NCBI RefSeq assembly: GCF_041431135.1
Contig: NZ_CP107799.1
Span: 1,612,001-1,676,000, forward strand
DNA length: 64,000 nucleotides
Reading direction: 5' to 3'
DNA from: Streptomyces sp. NBC_00554
GTDB lineage: Bacteria > Actinomycetota > Actinomycetes > Streptomycetales > Streptomycetaceae
Positions 36,751 to 45,030 of this stretch are shown here, piece after piece (position 1 is the stretch's first letter; every line of letters starts with the position of its first letter). The position numbers and the translations under genes were made by a program. The notes below the pieces were generated by a model, which saw nothing but the letters and a program-made list of their open reading frames with translations, was not told the DNA's origin and did not search any database.

Positions 36751-36804
36751 GGTGATCCAGTGGTGATCCTGTGGTGATGAAGTGGTCTCCGTCGGTGATC
36801 TATT
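36751..36804 (+). repeat. Five 10-11-bp direct repeats (GGTGATCC-like) upstream of the binding-protein promoter
   Basis: Units begin at 36751, 36762, 36773, 36784 and 36794. Four share GGTGAT; the fourth is GGTCTCCGTC. The period is one helical turn, and the array ends just before TTGACG at 36811, so all copies face the same side of the helix. Confidence 0.75.
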
Positions 36805-36810
36805 CGTGTC

Positions 36811-36840
36811 TTGACGGTCCGTAAGCGGGCTCGATTGGAT
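36811..36840 (+). promoter_or_regulatory. Putative promoter of the osmoprotectant binding protein
   Basis: TTGACG at 36811-36816 and TTGGAT at 36835-36840 with an 18-bp spacer, directly downstream of the phased repeats. Confidence 0.4.
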
Positions 36841-36902
36841 CGTCGGGACCATCCGCAACGCCGCGCCCGTCGGGCCGCCGCTCCGCCCCATGCCAAGTCT
36901 GG

Positions 36903-37859
36903 ATGACCAAAGTGACCTTCGCCAGAAGCACCAGAACGTCCGCAACGTACGCTGTTTCCCTGCTGGTTGCGGCCGCTGCCGCCCTGACGGGCTGCGGCTC
37001 CTCCGACTCCGGCAGCGACGACCCCTTGCAGGACGACGCCGCCGCCGGCGGGACGGTGGTGGTCGGCTCCAACAACTTCCCCGAGAGCATCCTGCTCGCC
37101 GACATCTACGGCGAGGCCCTCAAGTCCAAGGGCATCAAGGTCAGTTACAAGCTGAACATCGGCAGCCGTGAGACCACGTACGGACTGATCAAGAACGGCA
37201 CGATCACGGTCATGCCCGAATACAACGGCGCTCTGCTGTCCTATCTGAATGCCGACGCGGTACCGACCTCGGTCGAGGACACCAACAAGTCCATCACCGC
37301 CGAACTCGATTCCAAGCTCACCCTGTTGGAGCCGTCCAAGGCCGAGGACAAGGACGCGGTCGCCATCAACGAGGCGACGGCCAAGAAGTACAGCCTCACC
37401 AGCGAGTCGACGATCGCCGACCTCGCCGACGTGGCCTCTGAGCTGGTCATCGGCGGTTCTCCCGAGTTCCAGACGCGCCAGCAGGGGCTGTTGGGCCTCA
37501 AGTCCGAGTACGGCCTTGAATTCAAGTCCTTCAAGGCGCTGGACGCGGGCGGTCCGCTGACGGTCGCGGCCCTCAAGGGCAACAACATTCAGGCCGCGGA
37601 CCTTTTCACCACGGACCCCACCATCGCCGCCAACAAGTTCGTCGTACTCAAGGACCCGAAGAATCTCTTCAGTTTCCAGAACGTGACTCCGCTGGCGTAC
37701 AAGAGCGATCTTCCGGCCGAGGGCGTTTCCGTACTCAATGAGATATCGGCGAAGCTCGACACCGAAACCCTGATCGGGCTCAACAGCGAGGTGCAGGCCG
37801 ACAACAAGGACCCGCTGGACGTGGCCAAGACGTGGCTGTCCTCCGCCGGACTGTCCTGA
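36903..37859 (+). CDS. Osmoprotectant ABC transporter substrate-binding lipoprotein
   Basis: A 318-residue lipoprotein. An N-terminal signal peptide ends in the lipobox ALTG-Cys31. The mature part is the OpuAC/OsmF-type fold: TVVVGSNNFPESILLADIYGEALKSKG, IKNGTITVMPEYNGALLSYL and GGSPEFQTRQQGL. It should bind a quaternary amine and deliver it to the permease pair at 31.0-32.4 kb. It lies beyond the conservon with its own regulatory region, an unusual split since the four genes of this family normally form one operon. Confidence 0.85.
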   Translation: MTKVTFARSTRTSATYAVSLLVAAAAALTGCGSSDSGSDDPLQDDAAAGGTVVVGSNNFPESILLADIYGEALKSKGIKVSYKLNIGSRETTYGLIKNGTITVMPEYNGALLSYLNADAVPTSVEDTNKSITAELDSKLTLLEPSKAEDKDAVAINEATAKKYSLTSESTIADLADVASELVIGGSPEFQTRQQGLLGLKSEYGLEFKSFKALDAGGPLTVAALKGNNIQAADLFTTDPTIAANKFVVLKDPKNLFSFQNVTPLAYKSDLPAEGVSVLNEISAKLDTETLIGLNSEVQADNKDPLDVAKTWLSSAGLS

Positions 37860-37956
37860 CCCCTGCATGACGGCCGGGGCGGACAGCCGCTCCGGCCGGC
37901 GCCCGCCTCTGGGCGCGCGGTTGCCCTGGAACACACGGCTGAGGAGTACGTCCAGC

Positions 37957-39516
37957 ATGCTCAACGGCCGTGACCTCGACGCGGACGCCGTCAGCCGGAT
38001 CGCCGAGGGCACGATGACTCCCGCCGTGCACCCGGCGGCCCTGGAGGCGATGGAGCACACCCGGTGCGCCGCGCGGAAGCTGGCGGCGGAGGGCGCCCGG
38101 GTGTACGGGCGCAGCACCGGCGTCGGGGCGCACCGGGGCACCGTCGTCGAGGAGCGCGACGGCGACGGCCACGATCTGCGGCTGCTGCGCAGCCACGCGG
38201 GCGGCGTGGGCGAGCCGCTGCCCGCACGCCAGGTCCGCGCCATGATGGCGGTCCGGATCAACCAACTGCTGGCCGGCGGCTCGGGCCTGCGCCCGGAGAT
38301 CGCCGAGACCATCGCGGCCGCGCTGCGAGCGGGGGTACATCCTGCGGTCACCGAATACGGGGCGGTGGGCACCGGGGATCTGACGGCGCTGGCCCAGTTG
38401 GGGCTGGCCCTGTTCGGGCATGGCGGGTGGGAAAGCTCCACGGCGGACGCCGGGAAGCCGGTTCCGGAGGCTCTGCGGATCGAACGCGGTGACGCCCTTG
38501 CCCTGTTGAGCAGCAGCGCCCTCACCCTGGGCCAGTCCGCGCTCGTCAGCCACGACCTGGGCGGGCTGTTGCGCGCCGCGCATGTGGTGGCCGCGCTGTC
38601 GCTGTACGCGATAGACGGCTCCCTGGAGCCGTACGCGCCGGAGGTTCACCGGGCCCACCCGCATCCGGCCATCGGGCGCTCCGCGGCATACGTAAGACGG
38701 CTGCTCGGCGTTCCTGAGCGCCGGCCGGCCGGGGTGCCCGAGCAGCCCCTGCCGCCGTCCGCGCGGGTGCAGGACCCCTTCGGCTTCCGGTGCTTTCCCC
38801 AGGTGCACGGTCCGGCGACGGAGGCATGGGCGGGACTGGAGCGTGTGCTGTCCATCGACCTCAACTCCGCCACCGAGAACCCTCTGATCGGCTGGGACGA
38901 GGTCAGGGGCGCCGCTGTCGCCCACCATCACGGCGGTTTCTTCGCGGCGCCGCTCACCCTGGCCCTCGACCAGCTGTGCCTGGCCACGCTTGGCACGACG
39001 CGGCTCTCCGCCGCCCGGCTGTCCGGACTGTGCCGCCCCGAACTGACCGGGCTGCGCTCCTTCCTGGCCGACGGGGCATCAGCGGGTTCGGGCGTGATGA
39101 TCCTGGAGTACAGCGCGTCGGCCGCGCTCGCGGAGGTCCAGGCGTGTGCCACCCCGGCCGCCCTCGGGCACGTGGTGCTGGCGCACGGGCTGGAGGAGGC
39201 GGCCAGCTTCGCCACCCAGGCGGCCCGCAAGGCGCTGCGGCTGACCGAGGCGTACCGGCTGGTGCTGGGCTGTGAACTCGTGGCCGCGGTACGGGCGTTG
39301 CGTCAGCGGGGTGCCTCGCCGGACCCGGCGGCCCCGGCGGGCCGGGCCTACGCGCGGGCGGCGGCGGTCCTGGACCCCGCCATGGCGGACCGGCCGCTCA
39401 CGGACGACGTGGCGGCGGCCACGGGCCTCCTCGCCGAATTCGCCGGATTCGCCGAGCTCGGCGGGCCCGATGAGACCGATGAGCCCGACGCCTTCGCGAA
39501 ACTGTATGCAATATGA
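37957..39516 (+). CDS. Aromatic amino acid/histidine ammonia-lyase family protein, variant MIO motif
   Basis: A 519-residue member of the HAL/PAL family. It has YGRSTGVGAHRG near the N-terminus, HPAVTEYGAVGTGDLTALAQLG in the region of the prosthetic group, SIDLNSATENPLI and EVQACATPAALGHVV. The canonical Ala-Ser-Gly that cyclises to MIO is replaced by Gly-Thr-Gly (GTGDL). Whether Thr supports MIO formation is uncertain, so lyase or aminomutase activity is not assured. ATG 37957 is favoured because it follows GAGGAG; the frame is open 90 bases upstream. The stop codon overlaps the first half of a GntR-type operator. Confidence 0.75.
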   Translation: MLNGRDLDADAVSRIAEGTMTPAVHPAALEAMEHTRCAARKLAAEGARVYGRSTGVGAHRGTVVEERDGDGHDLRLLRSHAGGVGEPLPARQVRAMMAVRINQLLAGGSGLRPEIAETIAAALRAGVHPAVTEYGAVGTGDLTALAQLGLALFGHGGWESSTADAGKPVPEALRIERGDALALLSSSALTLGQSALVSHDLGGLLRAAHVVAALSLYAIDGSLEPYAPEVHRAHPHPAIGRSAAYVRRLLGVPERRPAGVPEQPLPPSARVQDPFGFRCFPQVHGPATEAWAGLERVLSIDLNSATENPLIGWDEVRGAAVAHHHGGFFAAPLTLALDQLCLATLGTTRLSAARLSGLCRPELTGLRSFLADGASAGSGVMILEYSASAALAEVQACATPAALGHVVLAHGLEEAASFATQAARKALRLTEAYRLVLGCELVAAVRALRQRGASPDPAAPAGRAYARAAAVLDPAMADRPLTDDVAAATGLLAEFAGFAELGGPDETDEPDAFAKLYAI

Positions 39517-39530
39517 ATCGTATGCAGTAT
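39499..39530. promoter_or_regulatory. Double GntR-type operator before the PAS gene
   Basis: Two 16-bp sites, 39499-39514 (14 of 16 bases match the site at 47086) and 39515-39530 (12 of 16), each containing GTATGCA[A/G]TAT. The first overlaps the ammonia-lyase stop codon. Confidence 0.7.
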
Positions 39531-39565
39531 CCTGACGGCTCTGACGGCCCCGGCTCGGAGGAGAC

Positions 39566-39997
39566 ATGGAAGATCTGGATCCCGAGGTGGTGCTGGGAAT
39601 GGCTGCCCAGGCACCCGACGGCATAGTGATCATCGACCGCGAAGGACTGATCCGCTACTGGAACCGGGGTGCGGAGCGCATCTTCGGGTTCTCGGCGGGC
39701 GAGGTCGCCGGTCGCAGTCTGGACATCATCATCCCCGAGAAGCACCGGCAGCGTCACTGGGACGGCTTCGTGACGGCCATGGAGCAAGGGACCAGCAGGT
39801 ACGGGAAAGCAGACCTCCTCTCGGTTCCCGCACTCGGGGCGGACGGCCGCAAGCTCTCCATCGAGTTCAGCGTCGTGCTGCTCGCCGATCCCGACGGCGG
39901 AGCGGCCCACTGCGGCGCGGTCATCCGGGATGTCACCGCGCGCCGGGCCCGGGAGAAGGAGCGGATGCGGCGCAACGAGGCCGCCACAACAGCCTGA
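39566..39997 (+). CDS. Single-domain PAS protein
   Basis: A 143-residue stand-alone PAS domain: APDGIVIIDREGLIRYWNRGAERIFGFSAGEVAGRSL is the classic N-terminal half, and the domain closes with GAVIRDVTARRAREKE. No effector domain is attached. ATG 39566 follows GGAGGAG. It is preceded by a double GntR-type operator identical in design to those controlling the oxalate/formate genes. It may bind heme, flavin or a small acid, or act as a partner protein; no ligand residue is diagnostic. Confidence 0.8.
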   Translation: MEDLDPEVVLGMAAQAPDGIVIIDREGLIRYWNRGAERIFGFSAGEVAGRSLDIIIPEKHRQRHWDGFVTAMEQGTSRYGKADLLSVPALGADGRKLSIEFSVVLLADPDGGAAHCGAVIRDVTARRAREKERMRRNEAATTA

Positions 39998-40009
39998 GAA
40001 ACGCCTCAC

Positions 40010-40047
40010 CGAAGCAGGGCCACCGTCACTACGGTGGCCCTGCTTCG
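40010..40047. terminator. Bidirectional terminator between the PAS gene and frc1
   Basis: CGAAGCAGGGCCACCGT (40010-40026) pairs perfectly with 40031-40047 across a 4-nt loop between convergent stops. Confidence 0.9.
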
Positions 40048-40063
40048 TTGTGCGGGGTTCTGG

Positions 40064-41320
40064 TCAGGCGACGACCTTGCCCTCGTGCAGCTTGCGGATG
40101 TCGTCCGCGTCGTAGCCGAGGTCCGCGAGCACCTCGTCGGTGTGCTCGCCGAGCAGCGGCGCACCCTCGATCTCGGGCTTGAAGCCGGAGAACTTGATCG
40201 GGCTGCCCACGGTCAGGTAGGTGCCGCGCTCCTTCTGCTCGACCTCGACGATCGTGCCGCTCTTGCGCATGTCGGGGTCGGCGGCGAGCTCCTTCATGCT
40301 GAGCACGGGCGCGCAGGGCACCTCGAAGGTGCGCAGGATGTCGACGGCCTCGTACTTGGTCTTGTCGGCCAGCCACTTCTCGATCTCGCCGAAGATGTCC
40401 ATGATGCGCGGCTGGCGGGCCAGAGCGGTGGTGTACTCCGGGTCCTCGGCCCACTCGGGATGCCCGATGACCTCGCAGGTGCGCACCCAGTTCTGCTCCT
40501 GGATCGTGAAGTAGATGTAGGCGTTGGGGTCGGTCTCCCAGCCCTTGCACTTCAGGATCCAGCCCGGCTGGCCGCCGCCGCCGGCGTTGCCGCCACGGGG
40601 CACCGCGTCGCCGAACTCACCGTGCGGGTACTGCGGGTACTCCTCCAGGTAGCCGATCTTCTCCAGGCGCTGCTGGTCACGGAGCTTGACCCGGGTCAGG
40701 TTGAGCACGGCGTCCTGCATGGACACCGATACCTTCTGGCCGAGGCCCGTCGCGTTGCGCTGGATGATCGCGGTCAGCAGACCGATCATCAGGTGCATAC
40801 CGCTGTTGCTGTCGCCGAGGGCCGAGCCGCTGATGGTGGGCGGACCGTCCCAGAACCCGGTGGTGGACGCGGCCCCGCCGGCGGCCTGGGCGACGTTCTC
40901 GTAGACCTTGAGGTCGCTCCACTTGGAGTCGTCGTTGAAGCCCTTGACCGAACCGAGGATCAGACGCGGGTTCAGCTCGTGGATGTAGTCCCAGCTGAGA
41001 CCCATGCGGTCCATGGCGCCCGGCGCGAAGTTCTCGACCAGCATGTCCGACTCGCGGATCAGCTTCTCCATGATCGCCTTGCCCTCGGCGGTCTTGGTGT
41101 TGATGGCCAGCGAGCGCTTGTTGCTGTTCAGCATGGTGAAGTAGAGGGCGTCGAGGTCCGGGATGTCACGGAGCTGACGGCGCGTCACATCGCCGCCGTT
41201 GATGCGCTCGACCTTGATGACGTCGGCGCCGAACCAGGCGAGCATCTGTGTACACGCGGGACCGGCCTGGACCCCGGTGAAGTCGATCACCTTGATTCCG
41301 GCGAGCGGCTTTTCACTCAT
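40064..41320 (-). CDS. frc: Formyl-CoA:oxalate CoA-transferase (copy 1)
   Basis: A 418-residue class III CoA-transferase that moves CoA from formyl-CoA to oxalate, giving oxalyl-CoA and formate in the cytoplasm. Family marks are [35 protein letters not shown], the catalytic-aspartate segment [12 protein letters not shown] and the glycine loop GGGGQPGW. Length equals characterised Frc proteins. It follows the decarboxylase gene on the same strand with a 90-bp gap, so the two probably share the LTTR-controlled promoter near 43.26 kb. A second, clearly diverged copy is at 59.4-60.7 kb. Confidence 0.93.
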   Translation of the reverse strand: MSEKPLAGIKVIDFTGVQAGPACTQMLAWFGADVIKVERINGGDVTRRQLRDIPDLDALYFTMLNSNKRSLAINTKTAEGKAIMEKLIRESDMLVENFAPGAMDRMGLSWDYIHELNPRLILGSVKGFNDDSKWSDLKVYENVAQAAGGAASTTGFWDGPPTISGSALGDSNSGMHLMIGLLTAIIQRNATGLGQKVSVSMQDAVLNLTRVKLRDQQRLEKIGYLEEYPQYPHGEFGDAVPRGGNAGGGGQPGWILKCKGWETDPNAYIYFTIQEQNWVRTCEVIGHPEWAEDPEYTTALARQPRIMDIFGEIEKWLADKTKYEAVDILRTFEVPCAPVLSMKELAADPDMRKSGTIVEVEQKERGTYLTVGSPIKFSGFKPEIEGAPLLGEHTDEVLADLGYDADDIRKLHEGKVVA

Positions 41321-41410
41321 GGTGTATTCCTTCTCCTGAATGCTCTCAGTTGCGAGAGTCGGCTGTGCGGGGGCGGTTGTCGCGGGGTGGAGCGCTCGGG
41401 GCCGAGGCGC

Positions 41411-43162
41411 TCACTTCTTCTTGGGCGTGATGTTGCCGACGGTGATGCCCTTGGGGTTGAGGTGCGCGATGTGGCCGCTCTCGGTGCCGGCCGAGGGGTC
41501 GATCACACAGTCGATGAGCGCCGGGCCGCCCGTGGCCAGCGCGTCGATGAGAGCCGCGGTGACCTCTGCGGGCGTGGTCGCGCGATAGCCCTTGCCGCCG
41601 AACGCCTCGATCATCAGGTCGTGGCGTGCCGAGAGCATCAGGGTGGTCGGCGACGGGGCGTCGTCGAGGGGGTTGACGTCGTCGCCGCGGTAGACGCCGC
41701 CGTTGTTCATGATCACGGTGACCACGGGCAGCTTGTAGCGGCAGATCGTCTCCAGCTCCATGCCGCTGAACCCGAAGGCGCTGTCGCCCTCGACGGCCAC
41801 GACCGGGTCGCCGCTCTCGACGGCGGCGGCGATCGCGTACCCCATGCCGATGCCCATGACGCCCCAGGTGCCGCTGTCGAGGCGGTGGCGGGGTACGTGC
41901 ATGTCGATCACGTTGCGCGCGATGTCCAGCGCGTTGGCGCCCTCGTTGACGATGTACGTCTCGGGGCGCTCGACCACGACGTCGCGTACCGCCTTCAGCG
42001 CGCCCATGAACTGCATCGGGCTCGGGTCGGCCTTGAGGCGCTCCGCCATCTTGGCGACGTTCTGCGCCGAGCGCGAGGCCAGTTCCTCCCGCCACGCGGT
42101 GGGGGCGGCGATCTGGCCGGGCTTGGTCCGCTCGGCGATCGCGTCGAGCACGGACTCGATGTCACCGACCAGCGGGGCCGCGATGGGCTGGTTGCTGTCC
42201 ATCTCCTTGGGCTCGATGTCGATCTGGATGAACTTCGCGTCCGGGTTCCAGCTCGGTGCTTCGCCGTGGTTGAGCAGCCAGTTGAGGCGGGCGCCGACGA
42301 GCACCACGACGTCGGCCTTCTTCAGGGCCAGCGAACGGGCGGTGGCGGCCGACTGCGGGTGGTTGTCGGGCAGCAGGCCCTTGGCCATCGACATCGGTAC
42401 GTAGGGAATGCCGGTGGACTCGATGAACTCGCGGATCTTGTCGTCCGCCTGCGCGTAGGCGGCTCCCTTGCCGAGCATGACCAGCGGCCGCTGCGCCCCC
42501 GCAAGCAGCTCGATCGCGCGGTCCACCGCCTCCGGCGCGGGCAGCTGGCGCGGCGCCGGGTCGACGAGCCGGCTCAGCGTCTTGGCGCCCGCCTCCGCGT
42601 CCATGATGGAGCCGAGTACCGCGGCCGGGATGTCGAGGTAGACGCCGCCGGGACGTCCGGATATCGCGGTGCGCAGCGCTCGGGCGATACCGCGGCCGAT
42701 GTCCTCGACCCGGCTCACGCGGTACGCGGCCTTCACGAACGGCTGCGCCGCGGCGAGTTGGTCCATCTCCTCGTAGTCGCCCTGTTTGAGGTCGACGAGG
42801 TGGCGCTCGCTGGAGCCGGAGATCTGGACCATCGGGAAACAGTTCGTGGTGGCGTTCGCCAGCGCGACAAGCCCGTTGAGGAAGCCCGGTGCGGACACCG
42901 TCAGCGCCACTCCGGGCTTCTTCGTGAGGTATCCGGCCGCCGCAGCCGCGTGTCCCGCGTTGCTCTCGTGGCGGAAGCCGATGTAACGGATGCCCTGCGC
43001 CTGCGCGAGGCGGGCCAAGTCGGTGATCGGGATGCCGACCACCCCGTAGATGGTGTCCACGTCGTTCAACTTGAGCGCGTCGACGACCAGGTGATACCCG
43101 TCGGTGAGCTCCGTCGGAACGTCGGCGGTCGCCGCTGTCTCCAGTGTCGAGGGGGCGGTCAT
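41411..43162 (-). CDS. oxc: Oxalyl-CoA decarboxylase
   Basis: A 583-residue ThDP-dependent enzyme releasing CO2 from oxalyl-CoA to give formyl-CoA. It shows the cofactor-activating glutamate in FRHESNAGHAAAAAGYLT, SGSSERHLVDLKQGDYEEMDQ characteristic of Oxc, the central domain ALELLAGAQRPLVMLGKGAAY-type core, and the Mg/ThDP motif EGDSAFGFSGMELE...NNGGVYRG. ATG 43162 lies 98 bp downstream of an LTTR box. It is divergent from the oxalate-CoA ligase, placing activation and decarboxylation under one regulatory region. Confidence 0.95.
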   Translation of the reverse strand: MTAPSTLETAATADVPTELTDGYHLVVDALKLNDVDTIYGVVGIPITDLARLAQAQGIRYIGFRHESNAGHAAAAAGYLTKKPGVALTVSAPGFLNGLVALANATTNCFPMVQISGSSERHLVDLKQGDYEEMDQLAAAQPFVKAAYRVSRVEDIGRGIARALRTAISGRPGGVYLDIPAAVLGSIMDAEAGAKTLSRLVDPAPRQLPAPEAVDRAIELLAGAQRPLVMLGKGAAYAQADDKIREFIESTGIPYVPMSMAKGLLPDNHPQSAATARSLALKKADVVVLVGARLNWLLNHGEAPSWNPDAKFIQIDIEPKEMDSNQPIAAPLVGDIESVLDAIAERTKPGQIAAPTAWREELASRSAQNVAKMAERLKADPSPMQFMGALKAVRDVVVERPETYIVNEGANALDIARNVIDMHVPRHRLDSGTWGVMGIGMGYAIAAAVESGDPVVAVEGDSAFGFSGMELETICRYKLPVVTVIMNNGGVYRGDDVNPLDDAPSPTTLMLSARHDLMIEAFGGKGYRATTPAEVTAALIDALATGGPALIDCVIDPSAGTESGHIAHLNPKGITVGNITPKKK

Positions 43163-43260
43163 GATCCGAGGTCCTCCTTGGGCAGGTCCTGCCAGTGCGG
43201 CTACTCACCTCACCTTCGTGAGCCGCGCTCCCCGCGTCCAAGACCCATCGACGACCAGCT

Positions 43261-43277
43261 GATAAACAGCATCTATC
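43261..43277. promoter_or_regulatory. LTTR box 1 (GATAA-N7-CTATC), oxc side
   Basis: GATAAACAGCATCTATC, a T-N11-A LysR-type site, 98 bp upstream of the oxc start. It matches box 2 at 13 of 17 positions. Confidence 0.7.
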
Positions 43278-43319
43278 GATGGCCGGTGGCGAGCCCGTGA
43301 CCTGCGGCGCGACCCCCTT

Positions 43320-43336
43320 GATAGACACCTGCTATC
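43320..43336. promoter_or_regulatory. LTTR box 2 (GATAG-N7-CTATC), ligase side
   Basis: GATAGACACCTGCTATC with perfect 5-bp arms, 92 bp upstream of the ligase start, nearly the same distance as box 1 to oxc. Confidence 0.75.
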
Positions 43337-43428
43337 GGCCGGTCGCCAGTGCGTATTGGACGCGCACCGCACACCACCGCAGGCTCGCAGAGGACTGGTT
43401 CATCAGACGTGGCACGGGAGGTGGAGTC

Positions 43429-45018
43429 ATGGCCGTTCCGGCGGCGGCATCTGTGCGCGACGCGGACCGGTACCGGCCACCCACGGTCACGGGCCTCGCC
43501 GATCTCCTCGACCGGCACGTACGCGAGCGTCCGCACGCCCGGGCCCTCGTCGTCACCGGGGACCGGGTGCACCTGTCCTACCGCGCCCTCGCGGCCCTCG
43601 CCGACGGCGTGGCGGCCCGGCTCGGTGGCACGGGGCTGCGTCGCGGTGACGCGATCGGGCTGATCTGCGCCAACAACGTGGAGTTCGTCGTCGCGCTCCT
43701 GGGTGCGGCGCGGGCCGGTCTGGTGGTCGCCCCGCTGGACCCGACGCTGCCCGGGTCTCAGCTGTCCGCCCGGCTCGAAGCGCTGGGCGCACAGGCGCTC
43801 CTGCTCGGTCCTTCGGTGGCCGACGCTCCGCCGGCCGCCGAGGTCGCTCTCCCCACCTGGCCGCTGCGCGTGGTCGCCTCCCGTGCCGGGACGGCGGCGG
43901 TCGACCTGGACACCGGCGCGCGTGCGGTGCGCCGGGTGCGGGGCGCGGCCCCTGAACTCTCGGAGCAGGACGCCCTCGTCCTGTTCACGGCGGGCACCAC
44001 TGCCCGCGCCAAGATGGTCCCGCTGACGCACGCCAACGTGGCCGCGTCCGTGCGGGGCATCTGCGCCACCTACGAGATGGGGCCGGCCGACGCGACGGTC
44101 GCGGTGATGCCGTTCTTCCACGGCCACGGGCTGTTCGCGGCGCTCCTGGCGTCCCTGGCCAGTGGCGGATGCGTACTGCTGCCCGAGCGGGGACGGTTCT
44201 CGGCGCGCACGTTCTGGGACGACATGCACGCCGCGGGCGCCACCTGGTTCACCGCGGTCCCGACCATCCACGAAATCCTCCTGGACCGGGCGGAGACCGA
44301 GTACCCGGGCCCGCAGACACCGCCGCTGAAGTTCGTCCGCAGCTGCAGCGCGCCCCTCAACACGGCCACCCAGCGGGCGCTTGAGCGCACGTTCGGAGCA
44401 CCGCTCCTTTCCGCATACGGAATGACCGAGTCCGCACACCAGGCCACCAGCGAGCCGCTGCCGCCAGGCCCCCTGAAGCAGGGGTCGGTCGGCCGGCCCA
44501 CCGGAGTGGAGCTCCGTGTCGTCGACCCGAGCGGACGGACGTGTCCGGTCGGCACCGAGGGCGAGGTGTGGGTGCACGGTCCGACCGTCGCCCGCGGCTA
44601 CCTCGGCGACCCCGGCGAGACGGCCCGCGGTTTCGCCGACGGCTGGCTGCGCACCGGTGACCTGGGCCGCCTGGACAAGGACGGGTACCTGTCCCTCACC
44701 GGGCGCATCAAGAACCTCATCAACCGCGGCGGCGAGAAGATCTCGCCCGAGCATGTCGAGGACATCATCGCCGGGTGTCCCGGAGTCGCCGAGGCGGCCG
44801 TGTTCGCCGTCCCCGACGCGGTCTACGGGCAGCGGGTCGGTGCCGCCGTGGTCCTGCGCGAGGGCGAGAGCATCGGGTCCGAGCAGATCCTGCGGTACGC
44901 CCGTGACCGGCTGGCGCCCTTCGAGGTTCCCGACCGGATCGAGCTCGTCGCCGCGCTGCCGCACACCGCCAAGGGAGCGCTCGACCGGCTTGCGGTGGAG
45001 GCCACGTACGCGCCCTGA
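43429..45018 (+). CDS. Oxalate-CoA ligase (AAE3-like acyl-CoA synthetase)
   Basis: A 529-residue ANL-superfamily ligase that would activate oxalate with ATP and CoA. AMP-binding motifs are present: LFTAGTTARAKMVPLTHAN, SAYGMTESAHQATSEPLPPG and GWLRTGDLGRLDKDGYLSLTGRIKNLINRGGEKISP. The segments KFVRSCSAPLN and MTESAHQATSEPLP closely resemble plant and yeast oxalyl-CoA synthetase (AAE3/Pcs60). The P-loop has TAGTTA for the usual TSGTTG. ATG 43429 follows GGGAGGTGGAG; the upstream in-frame region contains the LTTR box. It is divergent from oxc, and its end meets lysR 12 bp away. Confidence 0.85.
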   Translation: MAVPAAASVRDADRYRPPTVTGLADLLDRHVRERPHARALVVTGDRVHLSYRALAALADGVAARLGGTGLRRGDAIGLICANNVEFVVALLGAARAGLVVAPLDPTLPGSQLSARLEALGAQALLLGPSVADAPPAAEVALPTWPLRVVASRAGTAAVDLDTGARAVRRVRGAAPELSEQDALVLFTAGTTARAKMVPLTHANVAASVRGICATYEMGPADATVAVMPFFHGHGLFAALLASLASGGCVLLPERGRFSARTFWDDMHAAGATWFTAVPTIHEILLDRAETEYPGPQTPPLKFVRSCSAPLNTATQRALERTFGAPLLSAYGMTESAHQATSEPLPPGPLKQGSVGRPTGVELRVVDPSGRTCPVGTEGEVWVHGPTVARGYLGDPGETARGFADGWLRTGDLGRLDKDGYLSLTGRIKNLINRGGEKISPEHVEDIIAGCPGVAEAAVFAVPDAVYGQRVGAAVVLREGESIGSEQILRYARDRLAPFEVPDRIELVAALPHTAKGALDRLAVEATYAP

Positions 45019-45030
45019 GCCGGCCACGGC

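Larger units (their letters stand above)
36520..36902. other. 383-bp divergent intergenic region between cvnA and the binding-protein gene
   Basis: No open frame of convincing character. It contains A/T-richer stretches, the cvnA ribosome site, an array of 11-bp repeats at 36751-36804 and a possible promoter at 36811-36840, both oriented toward the binding-protein gene. Confidence 0.7.

Noticed and set aside
40034-43300. A 1088-codon open frame on the plus strand across frc1 and oxc
   Set aside because: It is exactly antisense to two strongly recognisable enzymes; its protein is Gly/Val/Asp/Arg/His-rich low-complexity sequence typical of the complement of high-GC genes.
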